Positions 39,782-49,780 of a stretch of DNA of 64,000 nt are shown piece after piece. The notes beneath the pieces are model-generated. The model worked only from the letters and a program-made list of their open reading frames with translations, did no database searches and was not told where the DNA came from. The translations under genes and the position numbers were made by a program. Source of the DNA: Paenibacillus flagellatus (lineage in GTDB: Bacteria; Bacillota; Bacilli; Paenibacillales; NBRC-103111); NCBI RefSeq assembly GCF_003217775.1, contig NZ_QJVJ01000021.1, positions 1 to 64,000 on the forward strand. Direction: 5' to 3'. Each line of letters begins with the position of its first letter. The first letter of the stretch is position 1.

Positions 39782-39810
39782 AAGCTTCCCGCATCGGGAA
39801 GCTTTTTTTT
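39782..39810 (+). terminator. Terminator after spoIIE
   Basis: A perfect 10-bp stem AAGCTTCCCG/CGGGAAGCTT with a 3-nt loop, then TTTTTTTT. Confidence 0.92.
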
Positions 39811-39921
39811 CGCCGTCATTCGGTTTCCCGACGATTTCCCGCTCGACGCGGGTATTGGGCTCTATCTTCGCGGAAATACTAGATTATAGAATAGAGTGCG
39901 CGAAGAGGAGAGGGATGCCGA

Positions 39922-40686
39922 ATGAAACAAATTTTGCTCATTACCGACGGCTGCTCCAACGTCGGACTGAGCCCGGTCGTGGCGGCGGCGCATGCCCGGC
40001 GGGAAGGGATCGTCGTCAACGTCGTCGGCGTCGTGGACGACGGCGAGCTGGGCGAGCGGGGGGCGACGGAGATCGCCGAGATCGCGCGGGCCGGCGGGGG
40101 GATGAGCCGGATCGTTGCGCCGGGCGCCCTGACCGAAACGGTCCAGATGATGACGCGGAAGACGGTCGTGCAAACGATTCAGCAGGCGGTGCAGCACGAG
40201 CTTCGCCAGCTGATCGGGCCGACGGCCGCGCTTGAAAAGCTGTCGCCGGACCGGAGGGGACCGGTCGTGCGGGTCATCGACGAGCTGAGCGAGACGGCGC
40301 CGCTTCGAGTCGCCCTGCTGATCGATACGAGCGCCAGCATGCGGCCGAAGCTGCGCGCGGTCGGGGAGGCGTGCCGCGATTTGCTGGCAAGCTTGCGGGC
40401 GCGCAAAGGGAAGAGCGAGATGTCCGTGCTTCATTTCCCCGGAAATACGGAAGCGGACGTGCTGGCGGGGTGGACGTCCGATCTTGCAAAAGCGGGTGAT
40501 TTGTTCTATAAATTAAACATGAAGGGGACAACGCCCACGGGACCCGCCATTATGAAGGCGGCCGGGCATGTGCTGGGCACCGCGATGCCGGAGGAAGCGA
40601 CGGAAGCTCCCGGCGCATGGCGGGATACCGGCCGAACCTCCAGGACGAGCAGCGGGGATGGGATTTGGAGTGACTACATCGTCTAA
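39922..40686 (+). CDS. yabS: VWA-domain protein YabS
   Basis: 254 aa with a von Willebrand factor A fold. MIDAS motif DTSAS at about residue 134, and a later GTTPTGPA. The N-terminal half contains a second Rossmann-like region starting MKQILLITDGCSN, itself MIDAS-like. SigE gene in B. subtilis, function unknown. It overlaps the start of the kinase gene, so coupled expression is likely. Confidence 0.88.
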   Translation: MKQILLITDGCSNVGLSPVVAAAHARREGIVVNVVGVVDDGELGERGATEIAEIARAGGGMSRIVAPGALTETVQMMTRKTVVQTIQQAVQHELRQLIGPTAALEKLSPDRRGPVVRVIDELSETAPLRVALLIDTSASMRPKLRAVGEACRDLLASLRARKGKSEMSVLHFPGNTEADVLAGWTSDLAKAGDLFYKLNMKGTTPTGPAIMKAAGHVLGTAMPEEATEAPGAWRDTGRTSRTSSGDGIWSDYIV

Positions 40687-41587
40687 GGCGGTTTTGACCG
40701 AGGGGCTTGTCGTGACCGGCAAGTGGAACAAACGGTCGTATCGGATCGAAAGGCTTCTCGGAGAAGGAGCGAACGGCAAAGTGTTTCTCGTCCAATCGGG
40801 CAAACAATCGTATGCGCTGAAGTTCGGCTTCGATGCGCTCGATCTGCAGATGGAAGTGAACGTTCTGCGCGAGTTGGACAAGAAGTCGCCGAGCCCGTTT
40901 TTGCGCGATGCGGACGACGTCGAGCTGAACGGCTCCGTTTATCCGTTCTACGTCATGACCTACGTCCGGGGGGCGACTCCGGAGCATTATATAAGGAAGA
41001 ACGGCTCCGATTGGTTTTTCCTGATCGGGCTGAATCTGCTGCGCAAGCTTCATGCGCTGCACCGGCAAGGCTACGTATTCGGCGATTTGAAGACGGATAA
41101 CGTGCTTGTTTCCGGGTACGGAGAAGTGGAGCTGGTCGATTACGGCGGCGTCACCGCGAAAGGCCGTTCGGTCAAGCAGTTTACGGAGCTGTACGATCGA
41201 GGATATTGGAACGCGGGAGAAAGGCGTGCGGACGACGGATACGACTTGTTCGGGTTCGCGATTGTTTGTCTTCAGCTGAGCGGAATGGGGAAAAAGCTTC
41301 AGGAGCTGGCGAAGACGCTTCCCCAAAACCGCGGGCCGGACGAGCTGCTGAAGCTGATCGGCGAAAGCCCGAGCTGCCGGGCGGTGGCCGACGTGCTCAA
41401 GAAGGCGATCGCCGGGCGATACGCGGATTCGGCCGAGGCCGTCGCCGAATGGAAGCGGGCGATGGAGAAGCACGGGGCTGCCGGCTATCCGCGGCCGGTC
41501 GTGTCGGCGCTCTGGATCAAGACCGCTTTTGTCGCGTCGATCGGGCTGTTCGCATCAACGCTTTACTTGTATTTGATAAAAGGGTAA
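40658..41587 (+). CDS. yabT: Hanks-type Ser/Thr kinase YabT
   Basis: 309 aa. Membrane-anchored kinase active in sporulation and DNA-damage response in B. subtilis. GEGANGKVF glycine loop, ALKFG with the ATP Lys, GDLKTDN catalytic loop in which the usual HR before D is replaced by FG, and VDYGG in place of DFG; B. subtilis YabT has similar changes. One C-terminal membrane segment (about 285-303). Start uncertain: ATG 40658 or GTG 40670, both within the yabS end; upstream in-frame codons lack support. Confidence 0.88.
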   Translation: MGFGVTTSSKAVLTEGLVVTGKWNKRSYRIERLLGEGANGKVFLVQSGKQSYALKFGFDALDLQMEVNVLRELDKKSPSPFLRDADDVELNGSVYPFYVMTYVRGATPEHYIRKNGSDWFFLIGLNLLRKLHALHRQGYVFGDLKTDNVLVSGYGEVELVDYGGVTAKGRSVKQFTELYDRGYWNAGERRADDGYDLFGFAIVCLQLSGMGKKLQELAKTLPQNRGPDELLKLIGESPSCRAVADVLKKAIAGRYADSAEAVAEWKRAMEKHGAAGYPRPVVSALWIKTAFVASIGLFASTLYLYLIKG

Positions 41588-41628
41588 CCCCTATCCGAAC
41601 GTGCGCATGCCAAGAAAGGTGTCGGGCT

Positions 41629-43068
41629 ATGGAACTGCTGAAACGAGTGGAAAAGACGATTCGGGACGAGCGTCTCGTACAAGCGGGAGACCGGATCGTC
41701 GTGGCGGTTTCGGGCGGGCCCGATTCGATGGCGCTGCTGCACGTTCTTTTTTCATTGCGGGAGCGATTGCGGATCGGGCTTGTCGCCGCTCACGTCAATC
41801 ACCGGTTCCGCGGAGCCGAGTCGGACCGCGAGGCGGATATCGTAGCCGCCTTCGCCGAGGAGCTGGGCGTACCTTGCGAAATGGCGTCGATCGACGTCCC
41901 GGACTATATCGCACGGACGGGAATGAACCCGCAGGCGGCCGCCAGGGAGAAGCGGTACGCCTTTTTGCGCGAAGCCGCCGGCCGCCACGGCGCGAAGAAG
42001 ATCGCACTGGCGCATCACGCCGACGATCAGGCGGAGACGGTGCTGATGCGGCTGCTGCGCGGATCCGGCCCTTCGGGCCTTGCCGGCATGCCGATCGTTC
42101 GGGCCGAAAAAAATTTGGAACTAATTCGTCCTTTGTTACGTATATACAAATCGGAGATCGAATGCCATTGCGCCGACTACGGGCTGCCCGTATGCCGGGA
42201 CAGCAGCAACGAGAGCCGCAAATATTTCCGCAACGAAATCAGGCTCGACGTCATTCCGTTTCTGCGTCAATACAGCGACAGGCTGCCGGAATCGCTGAAC
42301 CGGCTTGCGGAAATCGCCAGAGCGGAGGACGAGTGGATGGAGGCGGAGACGCGCCGAACGTTCGCGGAGATCGTCTCGGTCCGGCATGCCGGAGACGGAA
42401 CGGAATGCGTCTTGGAATCCGCTTCGTTTGCCGTTCTTCCCATTGCTTTACAAAGGCGTTTGATTAAACTAATATTAAATTATGTTTTTTCGGAAGCCGA
42501 CTTGTCCGACTTCGCTCGTATCGAATCGGCACGCTCGGTGATCGTCCGGGAACGGAGGGAAGCGCTGACGCTCGATTTGCACGACAAGGTCAAGCTCGTC
42601 CGCGAATACGGCACCGTCCGGTTCGTGCAAGCGTTACCCGATCCCGAGCCGTACGCCTACGCCATTACGCGGCCCGACGCCCGGCTTCGCCTTCCCGAGG
42701 CGGGCTTGACGCTCGAATGCTCGCTGCTCGAAACGGACGGGGCGTCGGCGGCGCGACTGCTCGCGGACCGGAACGGAAGCCGCGACGAAGCTTACTTCGA
42801 TTACGACCGGGTGCCGTACCCGCTGTCCGTCCGCAGCCGGCAGCCCGGAGACCGCATGAATCCGTTCGGTTTAAAGGGGACGAAAAAAGTAAAAGATATG
42901 TTCGTTGACGAAAAACTGCCGCCTGCGGCAAGACAACGCATCCCTCTCGTACTGGATGCGGCGGGCCGCATCCTGTGGATTCCGGGGGTGCGCCGATCCG
43001 CCCATGCACCCGTATCCGAAACGACAACACGGGTATTGGCCATGAAGGTCCGCTCCTTCGAAGGATAA
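41629..43068 (+). CDS. tilS: tRNA(Ile)-lysidine synthetase
   Basis: 479 aa. Converts C34 of tRNA-Ile(CAU) to lysidine. PP-loop SGGPDSMAL near residue 29, HVNHRFRGAESDREA near 55, HHADDQAETVLMR near 128, and RPLL; C-terminal domains about 330-470 with SRQPGDRMNPFGLKGTKKVK split across the middle. ATG at 41629 with AAAGGTG. A short AT-rich patch (42450-42490) stands out. Confidence 0.94.
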   Translation: MELLKRVEKTIRDERLVQAGDRIVVAVSGGPDSMALLHVLFSLRERLRIGLVAAHVNHRFRGAESDREADIVAAFAEELGVPCEMASIDVPDYIARTGMNPQAAAREKRYAFLREAAGRHGAKKIALAHHADDQAETVLMRLLRGSGPSGLAGMPIVRAEKNLELIRPLLRIYKSEIECHCADYGLPVCRDSSNESRKYFRNEIRLDVIPFLRQYSDRLPESLNRLAEIARAEDEWMEAETRRTFAEIVSVRHAGDGTECVLESASFAVLPIALQRRLIKLILNYVFSEADLSDFARIESARSVIVRERREALTLDLHDKVKLVREYGTVRFVQALPDPEPYAYAITRPDARLRLPEAGLTLECSLLETDGASAARLLADRNGSRDEAYFDYDRVPYPLSVRSRQPGDRMNPFGLKGTKKVKDMFVDEKLPPAARQRIPLVLDAAGRILWIPGVRRSAHAPVSETTTRVLAMKVRSFEG

Positions 43069-43132
43069 GCATGTTCCTCGCGGAGAATGCGGAAGTTCAT
43101 GCTTTCATAGTATAAAGTAGGAGGGTCCATGG

Positions 43133-43675
43133 TTGCTTAACGACATTCAGAACGTTCTGTTCAGCGAAGAGCAGATCCAGCACAAGGTAGCGGAGCTCGG
43201 GGAGACGATCAGCCGCGATTACGAAGGCCGCAACCCGCTCGTCATCTGCGTGCTGAAGGGCGCATTCGTCTTTATGGCGGATTTGGTCAAACGGATTACG
43301 ATTCCGCTCGAAATCGATTTTATGGCGGTTTCCAGCTACGGACAATCGACGAAATCGTCCGGCGTAGTCAAAATTATCAAAGATTTGGACGTGTCGGTGG
43401 AAGGGCGCAACGTGCTGATCGTCGAGGATATCATCGACAGCGGGCTGACGCTCAGCTACTTGATCGACGTGCTGGAGCGGCGCAACGCCTTGTCCGTGTC
43501 GATCGTAACGCTGTTCGACAAGCCGTCCGGAAGATCGGTCGAGCTGGAGCCGGATTACAAAGGGTTTACGCTGCCCGACGAGTTTATCGTAGGGTACGGG
43601 CTGGACTACGCGGAGAAGTACCGCAATTTGCCGTTCATCGGCATCTTGAAGCCGGAGATTTATACGAAGCCGTAG
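43133..43675 (+). CDS. hprT: Hypoxanthine phosphoribosyltransferase
   Basis: 180 aa. Purine salvage; in B. subtilis the HprT-TilS complex also activates ftsH. PRPP loop [14 protein letters not shown] near residue 98, and [11 protein letters not shown] near 66. TTG start 43133 with AGGAGGG; the ATG 5 nt upstream (43128) stops after three codons. Placed between tilS and ftsH, as in Bacillus. Confidence 0.94.
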   Translation: MLNDIQNVLFSEEQIQHKVAELGETISRDYEGRNPLVICVLKGAFVFMADLVKRITIPLEIDFMAVSSYGQSTKSSGVVKIIKDLDVSVEGRNVLIVEDIIDSGLTLSYLIDVLERRNALSVSIVTLFDKPSGRSVELEPDYKGFTLPDEFIVGYGLDYAEKYRNLPFIGILKPEIYTKP

Positions 43676-43692
43676 GCCGCATGCGCGTAATA

Positions 43693-43722
43693 TTGAGATG
43701 GTAAGACGTGCTGTGGTACAAT
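43693..43722 (+). promoter_or_regulatory. SigA promoter of ftsH
   Basis: TTGAGA (43693-43698), 18 bp, TACAAT (43717-43722), with TGG just before the -10 (extended -10). Confidence 0.72.
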
Positions 43723-43755
43723 AAGTTACGCGTGTCGCCCGAGAGGAGGTAGGGG

Positions 43756-45717
43756 ATGAATCGGATCATCCGCAATACCGGTTTTTATTTGCTCATATTT
43801 TTAGTTACGGTCGGGATCGTACATTTCATCAGCAGCCAAAATGATACGAAGCAGACCATTACGTACACGAAATTCCGCGAGGAATTGAAAAATAACAACA
43901 TCGAAGAAGTAGAGGTTAAATTTGACGGCTATACATATCTGATCCGGGGGAAATTGAAGCAATCCGGCACAGACAAGCTGCTCTTTGAAACCCATGCTCC
44001 TTTCGATCCGCGCGTTATCGAGCTGCTCGAGCAAAGCAACATTACGAAGGAAGTCCACCAGAAGATGGATGGGGACAACGTTTGGATCACGTTCCTGACG
44101 TCGATCATTCCGTTCGTCATCATCTTCATCCTGTTCTTCTTCCTGCTCAACCAAGCGCAAGGCGGCGGCGGCAAGGTGATGAACTTCGGCAAGAGCCGCG
44201 CCCGCCTATATAATGAAGAAAAGAAACGGGTCACGTTCGACGACGTGGCCGGTGCCGACGAGGAGAAGCAGGAGCTTGTCGAGGTCGTCGAGTTCCTGAA
44301 AGATCCGCGGAAGTTCGCCGCGCTCGGCGCCCGTATTCCGAAGGGCGTGCTGCTCGTAGGCCCTCCGGGTACCGGTAAGACGCTGCTCGCCAGAGCGGTC
44401 GCCGGCGAAGCGGGCGTGCCGTTCTTCAGCATCAGCGGCTCGGACTTCGTCGAGATGTTCGTCGGGGTCGGCGCGTCTCGCGTACGCGACCTGTTCGAGA
44501 ACGCGAAGAAAAATTCGCCGTGTATCATCTTCATCGACGAGATCGACGCGGTCGGCCGCCAGCGCGGCGCCGGCTTGGGCGGCGGTCACGACGAGCGCGA
44601 GCAGACGCTCAACCAGTTGCTCGTCGAGATGGACGGCTTCGGTGCCAACGAGGGCATCATTATCGTGGCCGCTACGAACCGGGCGGACATTTTGGACCCC
44701 GCGCTGCTTCGTCCGGGACGTTTCGACCGGCAAATTACGGTAGACCGTCCGGACGTCAAAGGCCGCGAGGCCGTTTTGAAAGTGCATTCCCGCAACAAGC
44801 CGTTGAACAAAGACGTCAAGCTCGACTCGCTCGCGCGGTATACGACGGGCTTCAGCGGAGCCGATCTGGAAAACTTGCTGAACGAAGCCGCCTTGATCGC
44901 GGCGCGACGCAGCCGCAAAGATATTTCCATGGAAGAAGTGGAAGAAGCGTTCGACCGCGTCATCGTCGGCGTGCAGAAGAAAAGCCGCGTCATCAGCGAG
45001 CGCGAGAAGCGTACGATCGCGTATCACGAAGCGGGCCATGCGATTATCGGGTATTACGAGCGCCATGCGGACGTCGTGCATAAAGTAACGATCATCCCGC
45101 GCGGACGCGCCGGCGGGTACGTGCTCAGCATTCCGAAGGAAGGCGAGGACCGCTTGCTTGCGACCAAATCCGAGCTGCTCGACCGGATTACCGGCCTGCT
45201 CGGCGGACGCGTCGCCGAGGAGCTGTTCATCGGCGAAATCGGTACGGGCGCCTACGACGATTTCAAAAAAGCGACGTCGCTTGCGCGCAGCATGATCGTC
45301 GAATACGGGATGAGCGAGAAGCTCGGGCCGATGCAATTCGGCAATTCCCAAGGCCAAGTGTTCCTCGGCCGGGATATCGGCCACGATCAGAACTACAGCG
45401 ACGCGATCGCTTACGAGATCGACAAGGAAATGCAGCACATTATCCGATCCTGCTACGAGCGGGCGAAGGAAATTTTGCAGAAGCATACCGAGCAGGTGCA
45501 TCTCGTCGCGAACGCTTTGCTCCAGCGCGAGACGTTGGACAAAGATCAAATTATCGAGCTGCTCGAAAAAGGCGCGATTTCCGATCCTTCCGCCGACAGT
45601 GCGCCGTCCGCGAAGGAAGACGAGCCGAAGGTCAACATTCATACGCAATCCGAATCGTTGAACGCGTCCAAGCTCGATTTTGACAAAGAGAAAAAAGACG
45701 ACAAGAAGGACGAATAA
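43756..45717 (+). CDS. ftsH: ATP-dependent zinc metalloprotease FtsH
   Basis: 653 aa. Membrane quality-control protease. Two membrane segments (about 7-25 and 112-132) flank an extracytoplasmic domain; AAA+ domain with GPPGTGKT (about 202-209), IDEIDAVGR and second-region homology; protease domain with HEAGH (about 423-427). Acidic/lysine-rich tail. GAGAGGAGG site 8 nt before ATG. Ends in a terminator. Confidence 0.97.
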   Translation: MNRIIRNTGFYLLIFLVTVGIVHFISSQNDTKQTITYTKFREELKNNNIEEVEVKFDGYTYLIRGKLKQSGTDKLLFETHAPFDPRVIELLEQSNITKEVHQKMDGDNVWITFLTSIIPFVIIFILFFFLLNQAQGGGGKVMNFGKSRARLYNEEKKRVTFDDVAGADEEKQELVEVVEFLKDPRKFAALGARIPKGVLLVGPPGTGKTLLARAVAGEAGVPFFSISGSDFVEMFVGVGASRVRDLFENAKKNSPCIIFIDEIDAVGRQRGAGLGGGHDEREQTLNQLLVEMDGFGANEGIIIVAATNRADILDPALLRPGRFDRQITVDRPDVKGREAVLKVHSRNKPLNKDVKLDSLARYTTGFSGADLENLLNEAALIAARRSRKDISMEEVEEAFDRVIVGVQKKSRVISEREKRTIAYHEAGHAIIGYYERHADVVHKVTIIPRGRAGGYVLSIPKEGEDRLLATKSELLDRITGLLGGRVAEELFIGEIGTGAYDDFKKATSLARSMIVEYGMSEKLGPMQFGNSQGQVFLGRDIGHDQNYSDAIAYEIDKEMQHIIRSCYERAKEILQKHTEQVHLVANALLQRETLDKDQIIELLEKGAISDPSADSAPSAKEDEPKVNIHTQSESLNASKLDFDKEKKDDKKDE

Positions 45718-45738
45718 GATCGTCCTTCCGTCGAAGGA

Positions 45739-45767
45739 GCCGGTTCCCGGGAGGGGGCCGGTTTTTT
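45739..45767 (+). terminator. Terminator after ftsH
   Basis: Stem CCGGTTCCC/GGGGGCCGG (two G-U), GGGA loop, then TTTTTT. Confidence 0.87.
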
Positions 45768-45824
45768 GTCATGCGCGGCGCGGCCTTCGGAATTTTTTAG
45801 ACTTTCTTTAGAAAAGTTTCATAA

Positions 45825-45904
45825 CTGCAATCGGTTGCAGCAATTGACGGGAAGGGCTGGTACGTTTACCATTATATCGTTAACGTCTTTATTAACAATT
45901 TTAA
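45825..45904 (+). promoter_or_regulatory. Promoter and candidate operators of the RND cassette regulator
   Basis: CTGCAA-TCGG-TTGCAG (45825-45840) is a perfect inverted repeat. TTGACG (45844-45849), 17 bp, TACCAT (45867-45872) is a possible promoter. Three TTAAC words follow (45880, 45892, 45900), the first in the palindrome CGTTAACG. Position over the start site fits autorepression by the MarR-type protein; binding is inferred. Confidence 0.5.
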
Positions 45905-45928
45905 CGTAGCGTGATGGGGGAGTGTGAA

Positions 45929-46459
45929 ATGGGCAGCGCTGAGTTCGACAGCTTTCTGGCCAAGTTGACCGAGAAGATGGCGCGCATGTTTCAGGAAGCC
46001 GGCAGCAGTCCGCTAGTCGGGCGCATATACGCGCTGCTAATTTGCTCGCCGGAGCCGGTCAGCCTGCAGGATATGTCCGAGAAGCTCGGCGTGACGAAGG
46101 CGGCCGTCAGCATTCAAGTCCGCCTGCTCGAAAGCTACGGGCTGTGCGCGAAGCTGGCGAGAGGGAAAGACCGCAAAGATTACTACTGCATTCCGGACGA
46201 CCATCTGCAGGTCACGATGGGAAACGTCAGACAGCGGTTGAACACGGAATGCGAATCGATCGAGGATACGCTGAACAACATTCCGAAGAGGGACGGGCTT
46301 ACCCCGGAGGAGCGGGTCATGTTGACGGTGCTCGAGCAGCGGTATACGGAGATGCTGGCGTTTTACCGGATCATGTTTCGGAGGCTTGAGGGGATCGAGG
46401 AGGAGACGGGGCGCTTGATCGCGGAAATGCGGGAAAAGCGAGGCAAACCGGAAAGCTAA
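45929..46459 (+). CDS. MarR/GbsR-family transcriptional regulator
   Basis: 176 aa. Winged-helix domain (about residues 28-95: LICSPEPVSLQDMSEKLGVTKAAVSIQ, read in pieces) with an N-terminal helix and a long C-terminal helical region (about 120-170) for dimerisation. GbsR relatives repress membrane transport genes. ATG at 45929 with GGGGGAGTG; another ATG at 45911 overlaps that site. It heads the RND cassette, so it is likely its local regulator. Ligand unknown. Confidence 0.82.
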   Translation: MGSAEFDSFLAKLTEKMARMFQEAGSSPLVGRIYALLICSPEPVSLQDMSEKLGVTKAAVSIQVRLLESYGLCAKLARGKDRKDYYCIPDDHLQVTMGNVRQRLNTECESIEDTLNNIPKRDGLTPEERVMLTVLEQRYTEMLAFYRIMFRRLEGIEEETGRLIAEMREKRGKPES

Positions 46460-46462
46460 CGC

Positions 46463-46477
46463 TTTCGTCGGACGAAA
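46463..46477. promoter_or_regulatory. Palindrome between regulator and RND gene
   Basis: TTTCGTC-G-GACGAAA is a perfect palindrome 4 nt after the regulator stop. No T-run follows, so it is not a normal terminator; it may be an operator or a stabilising hairpin. A weak promoter (TTTTGC, 17 bp, TACAAT at 46540-46545) lies downstream. Confidence 0.4.
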
Positions 46478-46633
46478 CCGGACTTTGGTCTAGGTCGAGA
46501 TACAGTCCGCAGCCCGTTTTGCGGATGTCCGTTCGCTTCTACAATGAACAATGGGATACATAGCTGGAGCGTAACGAAAACAGACGAGCGAAATCAGCTT
46601 GTATGCAAGATCGTATGGGAGGGATGAAACCGA

Positions 46634-49600
46634 ATGAATCGTTTGACCGATTTTTCCATGAAGAACATAGCGGCGGTCATTATTTTGATTTTGCTGCTGG
46701 CGATCGGAGGGACGTTTTCGGCCGGCAAATTGAAGGTAGAGATGATGCCGGACATAACGCTTCCGATGGTTTTTATCAACACGCAATACAACGCCCCTCC
46801 TAAGGACGTGCTCGACCAAGTGACGAAGCCGATCGAAAAAGCGGTGGCCAACGTCAAAGGCTTGAAGAACTTGACTTCGAGCTCTTCGGACAACTTTTCC
46901 ACCATCACGATCGAATTCGCGCAAGGCACCAAGGTCGAGGATGCCAAACGGGACGTCGAAAGCTTGGTCGCCAACGTGAAGCTGCCGCAAAGCGCGGAAA
47001 AGCCGACGGTGTCCACCTTCGGATTCGCTTCGGAGGCCGTCTATTATATGGCCGTCTACGGCGAGAACGGGATGAACCAGACCGAGCTCGAGAAGCTGTA
47101 CAAAGATATTATTTTGCCGGGCTTTACCGGTATCGACGGCACCGACCACGTCGAGTCGGTCGGCAACAACGAAGCGCAGATGGCGATCCGGATGGACGCC
47201 AACGCGCTGAACCAGTACGGATTGTCGCCTTCGATGGTAGCCGATATGCTTCGCGCCGCGCTGATGTCGAGCCCGGCGGGTACGGTCGAATTCGAAGGGA
47301 AAACGCAGATGGTACGGGTCAAAGGCCAGCTCGATACGATTTACAACATGGACAATATGCCTTTGAAGACACCTACGGGCCAGACGCTGCTGCTGAAGCA
47401 GATCGCCAAAATCGAATCGATCAACGAAGCTCCCTTTATCGCGAGACTGGATGGGAAACCGGCGATCGGCGTCCACCTGTATAAGACAAAAGACGCGAAC
47501 GCGGTCAAATTCGCCGACACGGCGGACGCCTTGATTGCCGGTTGGAAGACGACGATGCCGAATGTAAAGTTTCATGCCTTGTTCAACGGTGCGACGATGA
47601 TCAAGGATTCGATCAGCGGCATGGTCAAAGAGGGAGCGCTCGGAGCGATACTCGCCTCGATCATGATTTTGGTCTTCCTTAGAAACATTCGGATGACGAT
47701 CATCGTTTTGGTCTCGATTCCGCTTTCGATTTTGATTACGCTCATTATTATGATGGGGCTGGACATCTCGCTCAACATCATGACGCTGGGCGGTATGGCG
47801 ATCGCGGTAGGGCGGGTCGTCGACGACAGTATCGTCGTCATCGAGAATATTTACAGCCAGCTGCAGCGGGCGCAACAGCGCAACGAGTCGGTCATCAAGC
47901 TGGCGACGAAGCAGGTGTCGGCCGCGATCACGTCTTCGACGATAACGACGGTAGGCGTATTCGCCCCGATCGGCATGGTCGGCGGAATTATCGGCCAAGT
48001 GTTCCGTCCGTTCGCCATTACGCTCGCCGTTGCGCTGCTCGCCTCGTTGCTCGTGGCGTTGACGGTCATTCCGATGATGGCGAAGCTGCTGGTCATGAAC
48101 CAGAAAAACATTCCGTACCATGACGAGACGAAAGTCGGCCGGATCGCTGGAGGGTACAAGCGGCTGCTGCTCTGGTCGCTCAAGCACCGGATCAAAACGC
48201 TGTTGATTTCGGGTCTGCTGTTCATTTTGTCCATGGTCCTGATCATTCCGCAGCTGGCGATGACATTTATGCCGGAGAGCGAAGCGGACCGTCAAATGCA
48301 GTTCCAAATCGAGATGCCCCGGGAAACGTCTTTCGAAACGTTGAACGCCAAGGTCCAAGAAATCGAAAACTTCATGCACGAGGAAAAAGACAGCACGGGG
48401 GGGCCGACATTCAACTATGTCGAGGCGTTGATCGGTTACAACGGCAGCAAAGAACGTGTTCCGTATATGGCGATCCTCTTCACCGAAGTGAGCGCCAATA
48501 CGAACGCGAAGGAAGCTGTCGAAAAGTACAAAAACTTATTCCTGGCCGATATGCCGAAAGGCTCCAAGGTCGACGGCATGCTGCTGAGCTTCGGCGGAGC
48601 CGGCGGAAGCGGTCCGGACTTTTCTTACATGCTGAAGGGCGACGATATGCAAAACCTCGAGTACGCCGCCGGCTTGATCAAGGAAAAGATGGCGACCTTC
48701 CCCGAGCTGAAAGAAATCAAAGATTCGCTCGGCGAGAAGAAGCGTGAGGTCGAAGTGACCGTCGACACCGAGAAAGCACGCGTATACGGATTGAGCCCGG
48801 CCCAGGTCGTCGGTACGGTGAACGGCTGGATCGGCAAAGTAAGCTTGGGCGATCTGAAATTCGATAACGTGACGTACGAGACGAAGCTGGAGATCGACAA
48901 AAGCTTCAAAGACTCGCTGGCCGATATCGGCGATATTCCGATCCAAACGCCGGTCGGACCGACAATCAATTTGAAGGACGTCGCCAAGGTGCAGGAGCTG
49001 GATGCCGCGGTTAACATCAGCCGCGACAAGCAAATGCAGACCGTGCGGGTGACGGCCAAAATCGAAAGTACCGACAAAAACGGGATCAGCATGAAGCTGC
49101 AAAGCGAGCTGGATGCGATCGAGCTGCCGACCGGCGTCGTTCGCGAGGTCAAAGGCGTGTCCGCCGATATCGACGAAAACTTCGGCTCGATGTATATGGC
49201 GATGGCCGCTTCGATCTTCATCGTCTATCTGGTTATGGTATTGGCGTTCGGCAATGCGAGCGCACCGTTCGCAATCTTGTTCTCGCTGCCGCTGGCGGCG
49301 ATCGGCGGCTTGCTCGGCCTGCTCGTCACGAACGAATCGCTCAACATGACGTCGTTGATCGGCTTCCTGATGCTGATCGGGATCGTCGTTACGAACGCGA
49401 TCGTCTTGATCGACCGGGTGCAGCAGCTTCGGGAGCAAAACCATTACTCCGTCCACGACGCGTTGGTCGAAGGGAGCATTACCCGGTTGAGACCGATCAT
49501 CATGACGGCGGGAGCGACAATTTTCGCCCTGATGCCGCTGGCGATCGGGCTGTCCAAAGGAACGATCATTTCGAAAGGATTGGCGGTCGTCGTAATCGGC

Positions 49601-49747
49601 GGGTTGACCACCTCGACGCTGCTGACGCTTTTGGTCGTACCGGTCGTTTACGATTTGATCAACTCGTTCAAAAACCGGATGTCCCGCCTGTTCCACCGCA
49701 AATCGAAAAAGGCGGATTCCGCCTCCCCGGACACCGTGTCCGCGTAA
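46634..49747 (+). CDS. RND-family efflux permease (AcrB/SwrC-like)
   Basis: 1037 aa. Proton-driven exporter. Layout: first membrane segment (about 11-31), large outer loop 1 to about 330, membrane segments 2-6 (about 330-470), segment 7 (about 525), outer loop 2 to about 850, then segments 8-12. The proton-relay pair in segment 4 is present in GRVVDDSIV (about D397, D398). The Ser-rich loop near 80 and a GGAGGSG stretch (about 656) stand out. In a cell without an outer membrane it must export to the wall side; the closest known type is SwrC (surfactin). Partners follow immediately. Confidence 0.9.
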   Translation: MNRLTDFSMKNIAAVIILILLLAIGGTFSAGKLKVEMMPDITLPMVFINTQYNAPPKDVLDQVTKPIEKAVANVKGLKNLTSSSSDNFSTITIEFAQGTKVEDAKRDVESLVANVKLPQSAEKPTVSTFGFASEAVYYMAVYGENGMNQTELEKLYKDIILPGFTGIDGTDHVESVGNNEAQMAIRMDANALNQYGLSPSMVADMLRAALMSSPAGTVEFEGKTQMVRVKGQLDTIYNMDNMPLKTPTGQTLLLKQIAKIESINEAPFIARLDGKPAIGVHLYKTKDANAVKFADTADALIAGWKTTMPNVKFHALFNGATMIKDSISGMVKEGALGAILASIMILVFLRNIRMTIIVLVSIPLSILITLIIMMGLDISLNIMTLGGMAIAVGRVVDDSIVVIENIYSQLQRAQQRNESVIKLATKQVSAAITSSTITTVGVFAPIGMVGGIIGQVFRPFAITLAVALLASLLVALTVIPMMAKLLVMNQKNIPYHDETKVGRIAGGYKRLLLWSLKHRIKTLLISGLLFILSMVLIIPQLAMTFMPESEADRQMQFQIEMPRETSFETLNAKVQEIENFMHEEKDSTGGPTFNYVEALIGYNGSKERVPYMAILFTEVSANTNAKEAVEKYKNLFLADMPKGSKVDGMLLSFGGAGGSGPDFSYMLKGDDMQNLEYAAGLIKEKMATFPELKEIKDSLGEKKREVEVTVDTEKARVYGLSPAQVVGTVNGWIGKVSLGDLKFDNVTYETKLEIDKSFKDSLADIGDIPIQTPVGPTINLKDVAKVQELDAAVNISRDKQMQTVRVTAKIESTDKNGISMKLQSELDAIELPTGVVREVKGVSADIDENFGSMYMAMAASIFIVYLVMVLAFGNASAPFAILFSLPLAAIGGLLGLLVTNESLNMTSLIGFLMLIGIVVTNAIVLIDRVQQLREQNHYSVHDALVEGSITRLRPIIMTAGATIFALMPLAIGLSKGTIISKGLAVVVIGGLTTSTLLTLLVVPVVYDLINSFKNRMSRLFHRKSKKADSASPDTVSA

Positions 49748-49780
49748 AATACGAACTTGAATAAAGGAGTAAAGGCGAAG

